A stretch of DNA of 64,000 nt, taken from contig PUQB01000689.1 of NCBI GenBank assembly GCA_003024785.1, positions 1 through 64,000 of the forward strand. Reading direction: 5' to 3'. The first letter of the stretch is position 1. The number at the start of each line of letters is the position of its first letter. This DNA comes from Selaginella tamariscina. Its lineage: Eukaryota; Streptophyta; Lycopodiopsida; Selaginellales; Selaginellaceae. Below, in pieces: positions 1-11,832 of this stretch. A program made the translations under genes and the position numbers. A model generated the notes under the pieces. It ran no database searches, was not told the DNA's origin, and worked only from the letters and a program-made list of their open reading frames with translations.

Positions 1-1890
1 CTGACAACTTCTAACCAAGTTAAATGTGTATTCTAACAAGACCTTTTAAATGTATGAATAGGTTACCAAATGAAGGAAGTTATTGGCTAACTCCTTAATA
101 CATATGCACTACTCTACCTTATCTGTATGACGAAGCCACCCCTTTAAAATGTTGTCTTAGAATGTGGGTTGACATTAAATTTTAGTCCCAATACAAAAGG
201 ACTCGGTGAGTTTTAACCAAACAACCACCAACCCTAAACCCTACCCCGAGGGTTTAGAGCATGGGGTTAGGAAATCCTAGGGTTAGGTCAACATTAGGAG
301 TGTTTTTAGGTATACTTAACACCAAACTCATCAGAACTAACCAAGAATCCAATGTTAAGACTTAAGAAGAGAGTTTTAAGTAAAGCTTTTTAAAAGATAA
401 GTTTTACCTTTGCTTAGAGTTTCTCGAGATGTTTAACAACAATTAACAAATGTACTTCTAAATATTTAAATGTATTAAGCAGGGTTGTTTCTCATTATAT
501 CTAGGGCTCGTCAATAGACTCGATAGGTAAACAAAATCAACTTTTAAAATAAAGAATAAAAGAGTTAGAGTAAAAACTATGACAACACACATGCGCATGC
601 ACACACATAATGTGACCTTATAAATTCATGAGTAGGGCATTTAAGAAGTTTAACTTTAACCCTCTCATAAGTGGTAGGATCTAGGCCATTAATGTTTTGT
701 ATTAAGAAAATATGATATCATTAGTAGAAGCTATCTAAAACTTATATATTTAATATAAAATTCATTATATTATGTGTATATCACATTTCAACTTTATATT
801 AAATATTTATTTATTCATTTTTTTTCCTTGGACATGCTTACATTGATGTGCATGTGCCACGTGTTATGAAATCATCATAATATAACTGAGACGATGTTGA
901 TGTCAATACTAAAATATGTTTTAGGATATTTTAAGAATATTCTATGTATAACAAGTTATTTAACAATTGCCATGTAGGCGTAAAAAAAATATACCAAAGT
1001 ATTAAAAGACTTATGTTCTAGATCATATATAAGGATTAATGGTCCCATATTGAGTTTTTAAAAAATTCCACATTAAGAATATGCTACAATGTCTTTCTTA
1101 TATTGCTCTTCTTTTCTCTATTATATCTTTTATTTTATTTCAATTAGTGTTCCACACTTCTTTTCAATTAGTGTTTTTACACCCTAGAGTCATAAAACAA
1201 TTTAAAGACATGTTTATTTTTTTACTTAGATCCCAACACTATTTCTGACATGATTAAGCTTGTAATTCGATGATAATTGATTATTTAAGTGGCATATGAG
1301 CACAAGCAACAAATTTGTTTTTCCATTTCTCTCTCCTTTTTGTACTTTTCCAGCTCTTAATGTGCATGTAACTCCCTCAACATTATCATGAGCAACTTCA
1401 ATCAATTGGCTTGTGTTTGGAATCTCATATTATTTCTGCTGTTCTTTTCGCACGTGCAAGTGGACTGCAGAACAAACTAACAATGATAAATACTATTGTT
1501 TATAGAAACATTATACATAAATACAGAGTTACGGAGTTGTGTATACGTGTGTATAGTTTCTCTCTCTTACGTGTACATTTTGATAAACTTGGAAATCTCC
1601 TGGAAAGCGTTTTCGATTTACATTTAAATATGTGAATGAGTCTAAATTTCGTGAATTTATATTAATTCATATAAGTTTTAAACTATCATTCATCATAAAT
1701 TATTTAAGAGATAAAACACATGTATCAAAATTATAAACTCATATATATGAGTTTAAGACTTTTAAACTCAAATATATGTGAGTCTGCACTATGTGTTTAT
1801 AGTATAAGTTTTAAATTTTTTTTTTTTAATGCAACCAGCTTTTTAAGTTTGTATTTAATTGTGTGTGTGTAGTTTGGATCTGCATTATTA
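1..1890. other. AT-rich intergenic sequence
   Basis: I see no coding exon with recognisable similarity here. The stretch is AT-rich with scattered poly-T and short CA runs. Near 231-300 there are a few CCCTAAA/TTAGGG-like words, but only two adjoin, so this is not a telomere array. Confidence 0.6.
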
Positions 1891-1892
1891 TC

Positions 1893-2850
1893 CTCGAATA
1901 AGGCAAAGACTGTATGTGTGACTGGTTCATTGCCTCATGGATTTCTTAAGCTTCTCTAAGGGGCTACAGAGTTCATGGCACTGTTCAAAACCCAGGTATG
2001 TCAAATCTACACACACACACACACAACTTGTGATTGTACGGCAGATGACAATAAGAAGTACGGACGGTTGAAGCAGCTTGAGGGAGCTAAGGAGAGACTA
2101 ATCCTTTTCAAAGCTGATCTTCTCGACTACGACTCTTTGCTCCCCTGCTATACATTGGTTGTGATGCCGTCCTGCCCTGTAGATTTAAGTTAAATACACA
2201 CATATTATATACACGTGCTATACACATAGACATATATATATACACACACATACAGGAAGTGATGGAACCTGCACTGAAGGGCATAGACAATGTCCTAAAG
2301 CTTGTTCCCAGGAGAAGGCTAAACATGTGGTAATGACCTCCTTGACCAACCGGAAGATGCTGTTGTAAATAAGAGCTATTGAGTGATTTTGATTACCGTA
2401 GGGAAACGGTGTGCGTGCGTGTGCGTGCGTGCGTGTGTGTGTAAACAAATACAATATGTGTATATGTTAGCCAACAGAGGCGGAAAAGCTAGCTTGGAAG
2501 CTAAGGAGTATAAGCTAGATCTTGTTGTTTTATATCCTCAGTGGTTTTGGAACCACTTCTTCAGCCAACAATCAACTAGCAACTTATATCTCAAGCAATT
2601 TATTGATGGTAATCTCCTCTCTCTCTCTCACACACACACACACCGCACGCGCGAGTAATATTATGTTATAGGTTCAAACGATAGCTATCCCACTTGTTGC
2701 CCAATTGTGGATGTGAGGGACATTCTGGCATTTGAGGACGAGTCTGCTAATGGATGACATGAAATATTACATTCAAAGTGATGTTAGATATTCTCAAGAA
2801 ATGGTTGCACCAGTTGCCGCATGCCCACGATTAAGTGTACTGTCACACAC
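1893..2850 (+). pseudogene. Cinnamoyl-CoA reductase / dihydroflavonol-reductase-like pseudogene
   Basis: Several pieces of an NAD(P)-dependent short-chain reductase of the CCR/DFR type lie in order. They are an N-terminal VCVTG-like piece of the cofactor fold (about 1905-1950), a piece with KKYGRLKQLEGAKERL and LFKADLLDYDSL (2053-2140), VMEPALKGIDNVLK (2263-2305), a LDLVVLYPQW piece (2515-2545) and a C-terminal VDVRDILAFE piece (2708-2740). Microsatellite-bearing introns separate them at positions usual for the family. The glycine-rich nucleotide loop and the catalytic YxxxK region are not intact, and frameshifts and stops interrupt the pieces. The original enzyme would reduce a hydroxycinnamoyl-CoA or a related substrate in the cytosol; this copy cannot be functional as written. 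DFR or another member of the extended family cannot be excluded. Confidence 0.72.
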
Positions 2851-3784
2851 ACACACACTTAACTTTAACCATTATTTTAAGCTAGCTTTAACTCTTAAAT
2901 CTTTGTAGTTTTTTAAAGGCTATTGTCCAAGGAAGATTTATAATAACAAGGCTCTAACCTTGATTAGGGAGTAGAGGTAAAGTGTGGTGTAATTTTCTCT
3001 TTGGAATAATGTTTTCCTTCGTTAACAAGGGTTAATGCATTTCATCTATATACATGACTTGGTATATATAACTTTCTTAAATATATTTCTTACAAGTTGA
3101 AGAACTCGTTTATGAATAATACGTGCATATGTTTTCATTTGCAATATTGAAAGTTTGGAGAAATAAGAAATAAATAATTTGTTTATAATCATAATTTATT
3201 CACTATTACATCGTTACAACACAATTTTAACAATTAACTTTTTAGCTGCAGTAGATTTTGGCATTTTATAGCAAAGCCCCTCTTTGGTAGTCACTTGTAA
3301 ACAAAGTTGGCAGTTGCAGATCTTGATAGGGAGCGCATGTTGTCGACAAAGTTTCATGTGTATATATGTGTGTGTGTGGGGTGTATGTTCAAGTATACAC
3401 ACCAGATCTATATAAGGCAAGTAAGTGAATGAGTCTAGTTTAAATAATTTGAAAACACTAATAGGATAAAACCATTATGATTAAAACACATGATATAGAA
3501 AGAATCCATGAAATAGAATTTAGTTATTTATTGTTATTCATAAATGACCAAATTCATAAAATAAAATTTTGTATTTTTTAATAGTTTGAAAACACAATAA
3601 AAAGGAAAATGTTCTTACATCAAAACCCAAGACTAGAAAAAAAAAAAAAAAAGATTTACAAATTAGAAAAGAAAAAAAAACAATTACTCAATTTTGTTCA
3701 TATTGGAATTTTTAACTATTCAAAATACAAAATTTTATTATTTCTTTATGAAGAAACATAAATCTCAACTAAACATCATAAGTA
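2851..3784. other. Intergenic AT-rich sequence
   Basis: I see no gene. The region has poly-A tracts (3636-3653, 3669-3680) and a GT run near 3360-3380. Short open frames here show no family motif. Confidence 0.5.
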
Positions 3785-3873
3785 TATTCTCATGTATGCT
3801 AAGCATATTGTTAAATATATTCTTAGATTGCAGGCATGAATTAATCTTCTTAATAACGTGGCATTGTTCAAAA

Positions 3874-4008
3874 ATGGGCAGAAGACCTCGTCTCAATGCC
3901 ACAAAGAGATGTAGAGAGGATGCAGAATTAGCCGATTTAATTGTCACCATGGAGTGGAGGGCTGTGTCTTCATGTAATTTGCAAGAAATGGCAGCTGTTA
4001 CTGGTTGA
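3874..4008 (+). CDS. Short open frame in the left arm of the inverted repeat (unrecognised)
   Basis: A 44-codon frame starts MGRRPRLNATKRCREDAELA. A broken copy of the same frame lies in the right arm on the opposite strand (about 6680-6815), where the start is followed by changes that shift the frame. The peptide is basic at its N-terminus and matches no family I know. Upstream codons in the same frame extend it to 3694 without an obvious splice site. It may be an exon captured by the foldback element rather than a gene. Confidence 0.25.
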   Translation: MGRRPRLNATKRCREDAELADLIVTMEWRAVSSCNLQEMAAVTG

Positions 4009-4274
4009 TTCGAGAGATAATTTCATCATCCGCATGTATATCTCAGCTTGAAGAACGAAATTCAAACAAAGCACATACATTGCTTGCAACTTACATGAAC
4101 ACAAAGCAATGACTGTGATCTTGCAATCTCACATGGATACAATGGGGTATTCTACCCATTTTTGAAACAGCAACATGGATGCATGCACTTTCGAGCAATG
4201 CATTTGTGTTTATGCAAATTGCAATTCAATTGCTCGACTGTTAAAACAACGCTGAATCCACACACCCAGCACAT

Positions 4275-4294
4275 AGAATATTCTAGAATATTCT
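4275..4294. promoter_or_regulatory. Perfect four-unit heat-shock element (left arm)
   Basis: The sequence AGAATATTCTAGAATATTCT is an exact nGAAnnTTCnnGAAnnTTCn array, the binding pattern of heat-shock factor trimers. It is itself a palindrome. About 75 nt further toward the loop there is a CAG|GTATGA splice-donor-like site (near 4368), so a leader exon may follow. Promoter function is inferred. Confidence 0.6.
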
Positions 4295-6373
4295 ATCAGT
4301 AAGAACCCTACTTTTCCCCTTGAGGCGCTCGTCTTGTGGAGCGGATTAGGAACATTCCGTCGATCAGGTATGATTAAAATGTTAATTTATTTGGGATAAT
4401 TGTAAAAATTTGATTGAATCGGTAGATTATCTTGTAAAATTCTATGTAGTATTTAAGAATGTACATAAGCAATGTGAGTTTTGAATGCCTCTGAATTTTC
4501 TTTGGTTCTTAACATGGTTATTATAAGATTATGGTCTACCTTGATAATTCGTTATTACAAAATATACATGATTAAATTACTAATTATGCTTGGAACTCTA
4601 TTCGGTTTTTATTTTACATTTTCAATATACAAACTCGAAATGCCTTTTATATCCTTAGGCTATAATATCATTTAGAAACTTATAATATATTTATTATGTG
4701 TTTATACACGCAAGTATATAATAAATATATCACTTCTAAATGTACACTTGAAACATCATTTTATCTATGTCTTTATTTATTCATACATGTAGAAACTACA
4801 CATCAAAATGTGTACTTATTTATACATAAGCTAAATAATCATACTTTCAAATAAAATGTAGTTTGTGTCGGGTATCTGTGTTGGACCGAAAGGGTCAAAT
4901 CTACCTTCTTACATCCTGGTTAATGGTCCTTTTCCATCTAATGAATGACATGTTAACTACCAATTGAATCATTCAATCGATAACTTACAAATGTGTTCGA
5001 TTGTGGTCAATCACGCTCTGATGTAGCTGCATGTGCTGGATTACGTGCAACAAGTGATCCGTGGTCTTGCATTTCTCTTAGAGTTTCAGTTGGAACGCTA
5101 TGTGAAGTTGATTTTCGGCATTTCAAGTGCTCCATCGCCTCCACAGCCTCAGCAAGAGGTATCACACACACACCCACAATAAATAATTTCCCATTTGACA
5201 GCGACAAGCTATTTTTATAGCGACTAAAAGATGATGCCGTCTATCATATAGTCGTATCAATGGGGGTCGACTGACTACATAAGATAGCTAACCGAATAGC
5301 ACAGGAAGATTGTTGTTTTTATACAAGATGTGCATTCCTTGTGTGTGCTGCTTGAAGAGAAAGTGGCGAACAATGCTATTTATTGTTCCTGTGCTATCTA
5401 GTTAGTTGTCTTATGCCAATTGTATAATAAATGGCATCATGCGTTTCAGCCGTTATAAGAATAGTTTGTCGCTATCAAATGGGAAATTATTTATTGTGTG
5501 TGTGTGTGATACCTCCTGCTGAAGTTGTGGAGGCGATGGAACACTTGAAGTGTTGAAAATCAACTTCACGCAGCGTTTCAAACTGAAACTCCAAGAGAAA
5601 TGCAAGACCATGGATCATTTGCTACATGCAGTCCAGCACATGCAGCTATAGAACATTAAGTTTACCAAACATCAGAGCTTGATTGACCACAATCGAACAC
5701 ATTTGTAAGTTATTGATTAAATGGTTCAATTGGTAATTAACATATCCTTCTGGAAGAGGACCATGACTAAAGTTTAAGGAGGTAGATTTGACCCTCCCGC
5801 TCTAGCACAGGTACTCGACACAAACCGCATCTTGTTTGAAAGTATGATTATTTAGCTTATGTATAAATAAGTACACATTTTTTATATGTAGTTCTACATA
5901 TATAAATAAATGAAAACATAAATAAAATGATGTTCAAGTATATATTCAAGGTAATATATTTATTATATACTTGTGTGTATAAACACATAATGAATATATT
6001 ATAAGTTTTTAAATGATATTATAACTTAAAGATGTAAAAGGCACTTTAAGTTTGTACATTGAAAATGCAAAATAAAAACCGAATAGAATTTTAAACATAA
6101 TTAGTAATTTAATCATATATGTTTTATAATAACTATATTAGGGTAGATCATAATCTTTAATAACCATGCAAAGTACCAGAGAAAATTCAGAGGCATTCAA
6201 AATTCACATTAGTTATATACATTCTTAAATATTATACAAAATTTTACAGGATAATCTACCAATTCAATCAAATTTTTGCAATTATCCTGGATAAATTGAC
6301 ATTTTAATCGTACCCCGATGGACCGAGCGTTCCTAATCACCTAAAAGGGAAAAGACGTAGGGTTCATACTAAT

Positions 6374-6393
6374 AGAATATTCTAGAATATTCT
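6374..6393. promoter_or_regulatory. Perfect four-unit heat-shock element (right arm)
   Basis: An exact copy of the left-arm element sits at the mirror position in the right arm, although flanking bases have diverged. If both were active they would drive transcription toward each other through the loop. Confidence 0.6.
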
Positions 6394-6900
6394 ATGTGAA
6401 CGGTTGCGATGGGTGTTTTGGGTGGTGTGGATTCAGCGTTGTTTTAACAGTCGAGCAAATTGAATTGCAATTTGCATAAACACAAATGCATTGCTCGAAA
6501 GTGCATGCATCCATGTTGCTATTTCAACAATGGGTAGAATACCCCATTGTATCCATGTGAGATTGCAAGATCACAGTCATTGCTTTGTGTTCATGTAAGT
6601 TGCAAGCAATGTATGTGCTTTGTTTGAATTTGTTCTTCAGAGCTGAGATATACATGCGCATGATGAAATTATCTCTCGAATCAACCAGTAACAGCTGCCA
6701 TTTCTTGCAAATTACATGAAGACATAGCCCTCCATGGTGACAATTAAATCGGCTAATTCTGCATCCTCTCTACATCTCTTTGTGGCAGGTCTTCTGTAGA
6801 ATTAGCCCATTTTTGAACAATGCCACGTTATTAAGAAGATTAATTCATGCCTGCAATCTAAGAATATATTTAACAATATGCTTAGCATACATGAGAATAT

Positions 6901-8192
6901 AAGTACTTTCATGTGCCTAATTAAATTAAATGGTTGTCATATATAGATGGATAGATGGATTAAGATATTTATTAATTATCTTTTTTCTTAACTAAAATAA
7001 AACCGAATTTGACTATAAAATGTTTAAGAATTTAAAATAGTCTTTCACATTAATAAATACATAACTCTCCACTTATAGCATTAACTTCATAGTTGTAAAA
7101 TGGTATACTTAACTCTTTATACATTATGTATATTTATTTATTTTTATCAATTACTTATATATTATTGTAGCTATCCTCAGACTTGCAAGTAGTTTATATT
7201 CATTTGTATGTTAATTTTTATGGTATATGTATTATATGCATGCACAGTCGTAAATATAAAAAGTTTTAGAAAAATTTATTTGATGAACAATATTCAAAAC
7301 GAAAATCATTTCCATGCATGCATACATAATATATGATGTGTGCATGCATGGCTTCATTGCACTTCAATTCTAAACTTTTATACTATTTTATCTATTGTTA
7401 AATTGATTTAAAACAAATGTTTAAAAGAAGCTAACAAATATTTAACCTTTCATTATAGAAATTAATAAATTAAGATAAATTGTGTTTATGCAACTTGCAA
7501 GATGAATTATATAAATCAAATTTCTTCTTAAAAGTAGTTTATATTTTACAGTTATAAGCTTCTATTATTATATTATTAAATGATTATTAAGCATTATCAA
7601 ACACTTAATATTCACAATATTTATCATCTGATATGTATATATTCACAAGGAGTACTAAGGATAAACAAAATTTTAACCTCAAAATGTTCATATTTTCCAG
7701 GCTGAGAGGGCACGTGCATTTGGCAGTGAAGATTATACTTCTCCACATGAGATGGAAGATACTGGTTTTTGGTTAATAATATGTGTTTCCTAAGCATCTC
7801 TTCACTGGAGAAAATCTATTTTTGAGGTAATTTATTCTAATATGCCGTCTTAAACTCAATTCCGTATGTAAAATATAAAATAAACTGTTATATAAACAAT
7901 TAAAAAGCAATAATATGAGATATACACATAAATTCTTATTTCGTGGAACAAGGTGTTTTAATAATTATTCATATGAATAACCATCCAATACCGTAAATGT
8001 ATATTAATAATCATCCAATACCGTAATTCAGTTCGTCTTGAACTGTATATCTTCTTTAACGTCTTGTGTGTGCCAAGTACGACAGTATATTAAAACATGT
8101 ACATGTACATGTCAAATATACAATACACACTAAACACATACAATTACAAATAGGAAGGTTGTTGTTCAAGCGGAAATGAGGGAAGTTAGCCT
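6901..8192. other. AT-rich intergenic sequence with an exon-like scrap
   Basis: This is mostly AT-rich. At 7695-7765 a stretch preceded by TTTCCAG reads AERARAFGSEDYTSPHEMED and could be a stranded exon. I cannot assign it to a family, and no further exons are visible. Confidence 0.4.
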
Positions 8193-8404
8193 TGTTAACC
8201 AGTGGTCCAAATAACGAATCAAAGAATATTCTTTAGAAGGTATAAGCCAGAAATTCTTAAAGAGTTCTACCTAGATCTAAAAGAATTAAAGGCACCCTAA
8301 TATTGGAAGCCTTTTTGAAGAGCAACATGTGAAGACTAGAGACAGCTTGGGGAGGTTGGGTGGTTTTGTGAGGGTCTCTAGTTTGTACATAGTGGTGCCT
8401 AACA
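8193..8404 (+). repeat. 5' LTR of the 8.2-kb gypsy element
   Basis: The LTR begins TGTTAACC and ends CTAACA. It aligns with 11636-11832 over its whole length with many substitutions and small indels, so the insertion is old. It contains GAATATTC followed by TTTAGAAGG, a partial heat-shock-element-like arrangement. Confidence 0.85.
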
Positions 8405-8406
8405 AT

Positions 8407-8418
8407 TGGTATTAGAGG
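8407..8418 (+). other. Primer-binding site (initiator tRNA-Met type)
   Basis: TGGTATTAGAGG directly follows the 5' LTR. It differs by two bases from the common plant initiator-Met primer site TGGTATCAGAGC. Confidence 0.75.
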
Positions 8419-8659
8419 CAAGGTTCGAGATGAGTGACTTGTGTGAATGAGAAGATAATACCATATGTATAGAGATATTGGACATTGAAAGGCAAATTGT
8501 CCAAGAAGGAACAAGCCCAAGGACAAGGATTTCAATGGCGCCAAGGACAAAAAGATGCTTAAGAAGTTTCAGGAGATGGAACATGGAGAGGAGCATAAAG
8601 AAGACTTCTCTAAGCCATGAGTTAAATTCTTGCTGCATGGCATGGGAGGAGCCACACAC

Positions 8660-8790
8660 ACGTGCTATTGTGGTGGAGGGACAACTTGGTGAGTGTCCAG
8701 TGCGAATCCTTGTGGATAGCAGGAGTAGCGATAACTTTATGTCAACAAAGTTAGTGGAGGAGTGCAGCTTGCCCACAAAGACTGTGCCTT
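8660..8790 (+). pseudogene. Retroviral-type aspartic protease remnant
   Basis: The frame reads GECPVRILVDSRSSDNFMST, the active-site loop of a gypsy protease in which the D-S/T-G triad has become D-S-R. The lost glycine and the abrupt passage into the tandem array make it inactive. The frame starts at 8478 within degenerate gag-like sequence. Confidence 0.7.
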
Positions 8791-9998
8791 AATATGAGAT
8801 TGAGGGTCAACTATCACACAGAGCTACAGTGCTTGTGTGGAGGAGTTACAGCTGTAGGTTGGCAAAACCCAGCTGGTGGAGCTACACGAAGACTGTGCCT
8901 CAATACGAGATTGAGGGCTCATCTATCACACAGAGCTATAGTGCTTGTGTGGAGAAGTTACAACTATAGGTTGGCAAAATCCAGCTGGTGGAGCTACACG
9001 AAGAATGTGCCTCAATACGAGATTGAGGGCTCAGCTATCACATAGAGCTACAGTGCTTGTGTGGAGGAGTTACAACTGTAGGTTGGCAAAACCCAGCTGG
9101 TGGAGCTGCACGAAGACTGTGCCTCAATACGAGATTGAGGGCTTAGCTATCACACAGAGCTATAGTGCTTGTGTGGAGGAGTTACAGCTGTAGGTTGGTA
9201 AAACCCAGCTGGTGGAGCTGCACGAAGACTGTGCCTCAATACAAGATTGAGGGCTTAGCTATCACACAGAGCTACAATGCTTGTGTGGAGGAGTTACAGC
9301 TGTAGGTTGACAAAACCCAGCTGGTGGAGCTACACAAAGACTGTGCCTCAATACAAGATTGAGGGCTCAGTTATCACACAGAGCTATAGTGCTTGTGTGG
9401 AGAAGTTACAACTATAGGTTGGCAAAATCTAGCTGGTGGAGCTACACGAAGAATGTGCCTCAATACGAGATTGAGGGCTCAGCTATCACATAGAGCTACA
9501 GTGCTTGTGTGGAGGAGTTACAACTGTAAGTTGGCAAAACCCAGTTGGTGGAGCTGCACGAAGACTGTGCCTCAATAGGAGATTGAGGGCTTAGCTATCA
9601 CACAGAGCTATAGTGCTTGTGTGGAGGAGTTACAGCTGTAGGTTGGCAAAACCCAGCTGGTGGAGCTGCACAAAGACTGTGCCTCAATACAAGATTGAGG
9701 GCTTAGCTATCACACAGAGCTACAGTGCTTGTGTGAAGGAGTTACATCTGTAGGTTGGCAAAACCCAGCTGGTGGAGCTGCACGAAGACTGTGCCTCAAT
9801 ACGAGATTGATGACTCAGCTATCACACAGAGCTACAGTGCTTGTGTGGAGGAGTTACAACTGTAGGTTGGCAAAACCTAGTTGGTGGAGCTACACGAAGA
9901 TTGTGCCTCAATACGAAATTGAGGGCTCAGTTGTCACACAGAGCTAAATTGCTTGTGTGGAGGAGTTACAGCTAGAGGCTGGCAAAACCCAACTGGTG
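8784..9998 (+). repeat. 112-bp tandem repeat, about 11 units, inside the gypsy element
   Basis: The word GTGCCTCAATACGAGATTGA, or a close variant, recurs at 8784, 8895, 9007, 9119, 9231, 9343, 9455, 9567, 9679, 9791 and 9903, which is one 111-nt step followed by nine exact 112-nt steps. The unit derives from the protease region. Because 112 is not a multiple of three, the reading frame changes from unit to unit, yet each of the frames remains partly open. Some units match non-adjacent neighbours best: the pair at 9007/9119 closely resembles 9455/9567, which suggests higher-order duplication. Confidence 0.93.
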
Positions 9999-10069
9999 GA
10001 GACTTTCTTTCTTGCGGAGCTAGTGCATGTGAATATCATCCTTGGGATGAGTTGGGTGGAGCAATGGCG

Positions 10070-11588
10070 TTCCTAGCAATGTACAAGAGTTACGGAGTTT
10101 CTTGGGCATGGCTGGTTATTACCGGCGGTATGTCAAGGATTATGCCAAGAAAGCTTCTCCGTTAACTAGGTTGCTGAGGAAGGACGTTCCCTTTGCATGA
10201 AGTGCTTCAAAGAAGAGCAGTTTCCAAGCTTTGAAACAAGCTTTGGTACGTGCACCAGTTTTATGTATTTCAAGCCTTATGAGGTATCGTGTGATGCAAG
10301 TGGAGTGGCCATTGGAGTTGTACTTATGCAAGAGGGAAGGCCTATTGCTTATGAGTCGTACTTTGAATCCTGCAGAGCAACATGTATGAGCAAGAACTAC
10401 TGGCTATTGTTAATGCATTATGAGTTTGGAGGCACTATCTTTATGGTGCAAGTTTCAAGTGTTTACAGATCACAAGACTTTGGTGTATCTGTTCACAGAA
10501 AGAGTTAAACTCTCAGAAGCTCGCTGGATGGTTAAGCTCATGGAGTTTGGCAAATTTCCTATTGAGCATTGCGTGGGAAAGGCTAACGTGGTGGTAATGC
10601 TTTGTCAGCGTTAGGAGAGCCACAGTGGTTGAGAATTCCAAACACGCTTATGTAATGCATTAACAAGGACGGTCAGAGTTTAGCCAGGTAGTTCAACATG
10701 CTCAAGCACAAGACGCTGAGGTGCAGGAGCTCAGAGGACAGCTAGAGCCACCATTCTCATTTTAGGATGGAGTTTTGTACTACAATGGCCGTGTCTTCCT
10801 CGTGTGGACCATTTGATCAACCAGGTACTATATTTCCATCATGATCACCCGGAGGCTGGTCATTTTGGGGGGAGGAAAACGTATGAGTTGATCAAGAGAA
10901 GGTTCTATTGGAGGAATATGAAAGCTAATATCATAGAGTACTGCAGGACTTGTGACAAGTGTCAGCAAGTAAAGGTGCCCAGGGAAAAACCAAGTGGGCT
11001 ATTAGTACCATTGCCTATTCCAGACAGGCGATGGGGCAGTATCTCTATGGACTTTGTCACCCATTTGCCAAGGACACAGTGGCATTGGAATGAGTCCATA
11101 TATGCTATGTTTGGACGGCATTCCAAGACAGCTTTTGAGCTGGGTTTAGCAAGTAAGAAAGCTCAAGGCAACATGGATGAGGAAGCTAAAGATCTGAGTG
11201 TTGAGCTTAGAAACATTCAGAGTTTGTGCAAGAAGAACTTACAAGTAGCTCAGAGCCGAGCTATCAAGTTTGTTAATGAGCACAGAAGCTTCCAAGAGTT
11301 CCAGGTGGGAGATTATGTATATCTTGAGTGGTATTTGCCACACATGTAAGGCGGAACACTGTTGTGGCCTTACGGAAGGGACACAATGATAAGTTGTCTC
11401 CTAGGTACTCAGGTCCTTATGAGATTCTGGAGCGTATCGATAAGGTGACATATCGACTACGGAGAGTGAGTGTGAGGGTGCACCCAGTGTTTCATGTTAG
11501 CCAGTTAAAGAGAGTACTCACAAGGAACGAGTCCCGGGTAGATTCTTTGTGGATGTACAAGGCTAATGATACAGGACCAGTTGAGTAA
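10070..11588 (+). pseudogene. Gypsy pol remnant: RT tail, RNase H, integrase fragments
   Basis: The order is a tail of reverse transcriptase ([24 protein letters not shown], in shifted frame near 10100-10160), RNase H (SCDASGVAIGVVLMQEGRPI at 10285-10350; FTDHKTLVYLF near 10465), integrase H-H-C-C zinc domain (10835-10960, with CRTCDKC) and a C-terminal piece with RYSGPYEILERIDKVTYRL and VHPVFHVSQLK (11400-11510). The catalytic D-D-35-E core between about 11080 and 11120 has been deleted. Frameshifts and stops separate the parts. The C-terminal wording is that of plant chromovirus-type elements, though no chromodomain is visible. Confidence 0.85.
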
Positions 11589-11635
11589 GTTATACTACCT
11601 TGCCTGAGACAAGGACTTGCTAATGGGGGGAGGAT

Positions 11636-11832
11636 TGTTACGACCCATATAACGAATCAAAGAATATTCTCTAAAAGGTATAAGCTAAAATATTCCTAAA
11701 GAGTTGTACCTAGAATTAAGAGCACCTTAATATTGAAAGCCTTTTTGAAGAGCAACATGTGGAACTAGAGACAGCTCGGGGAGGTCGGGTGGTTTTGTGA
11801 GGGTCTTAGTTTGTACATAGTGGTGCTTAACA
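11636..11832 (+). repeat. 3' LTR of the 8.2-kb gypsy element
   Basis: It begins TGTTACGACCC after a purine tract (AATGGGGGGAGGAT) and ends TTAACA. It is 15 nt shorter than its 5' partner because of indels. Confidence 0.85.

Larger units (their letters stand above)
3785..6900. repeat. Large inverted repeat (foldback-like), arms about 1.5 kb
   Basis: The segment 3785-5310 is repeated in reverse complement at about 5380-6900, leaving a loop of roughly 70 nt centred near 5338. Matching landmarks lie at symmetric positions: the outer TATTCTCATGTATGCTAAGC at 3785 against its complement ending at 6900, the paired heat-shock elements at 4275 and 6374, and GCGACAAG at 5201 against its complement at 5465. 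The arms differ by scattered substitutions and small indels, so this is not a fresh assembly fold. I did not find transposase motifs, clear terminal ends or a target-site duplication. It could be a foldback or long-TIR element without coding capacity, or an inverted duplication of a host locus. A transcript through it would form a long hairpin. Confidence 0.9.
8193..11832 (+). mobile_element. Ty3/gypsy LTR retrotransposon, internally deleted
   Basis: Two similar LTRs (8193-8404 and 11636-11832) bound a 3.2-kb interior in the order protease remnant, 112-bp tandem array, RNase H, integrase zinc domain and integrase C-terminus. This is the Ty3/gypsy order, with the integrase downstream of RNase H. 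Gag, nearly all of the reverse transcriptase and the integrase catalytic core are missing, so the element cannot move by itself. A primer-binding site complementary to initiator tRNA-Met follows the 5' LTR, and a purine tract precedes the 3' LTR. I found no convincing target-site duplication (AGCCT left, AGTGG right). Confidence 0.9.

Noticed and set aside
228..300. Telomere-like CCCTAAACCCTA and GGGTTTAG words
   Set aside because: Only two adjacent units and a few scattered variants; far short of an interstitial telomeric array.
3785..6900. Inverted repeat as a Mutator-type transposon with long TIRs
   Set aside because: No 9-bp target duplication, no transposase motif and no G/C-rich terminus found; left as a foldback-like inverted repeat.
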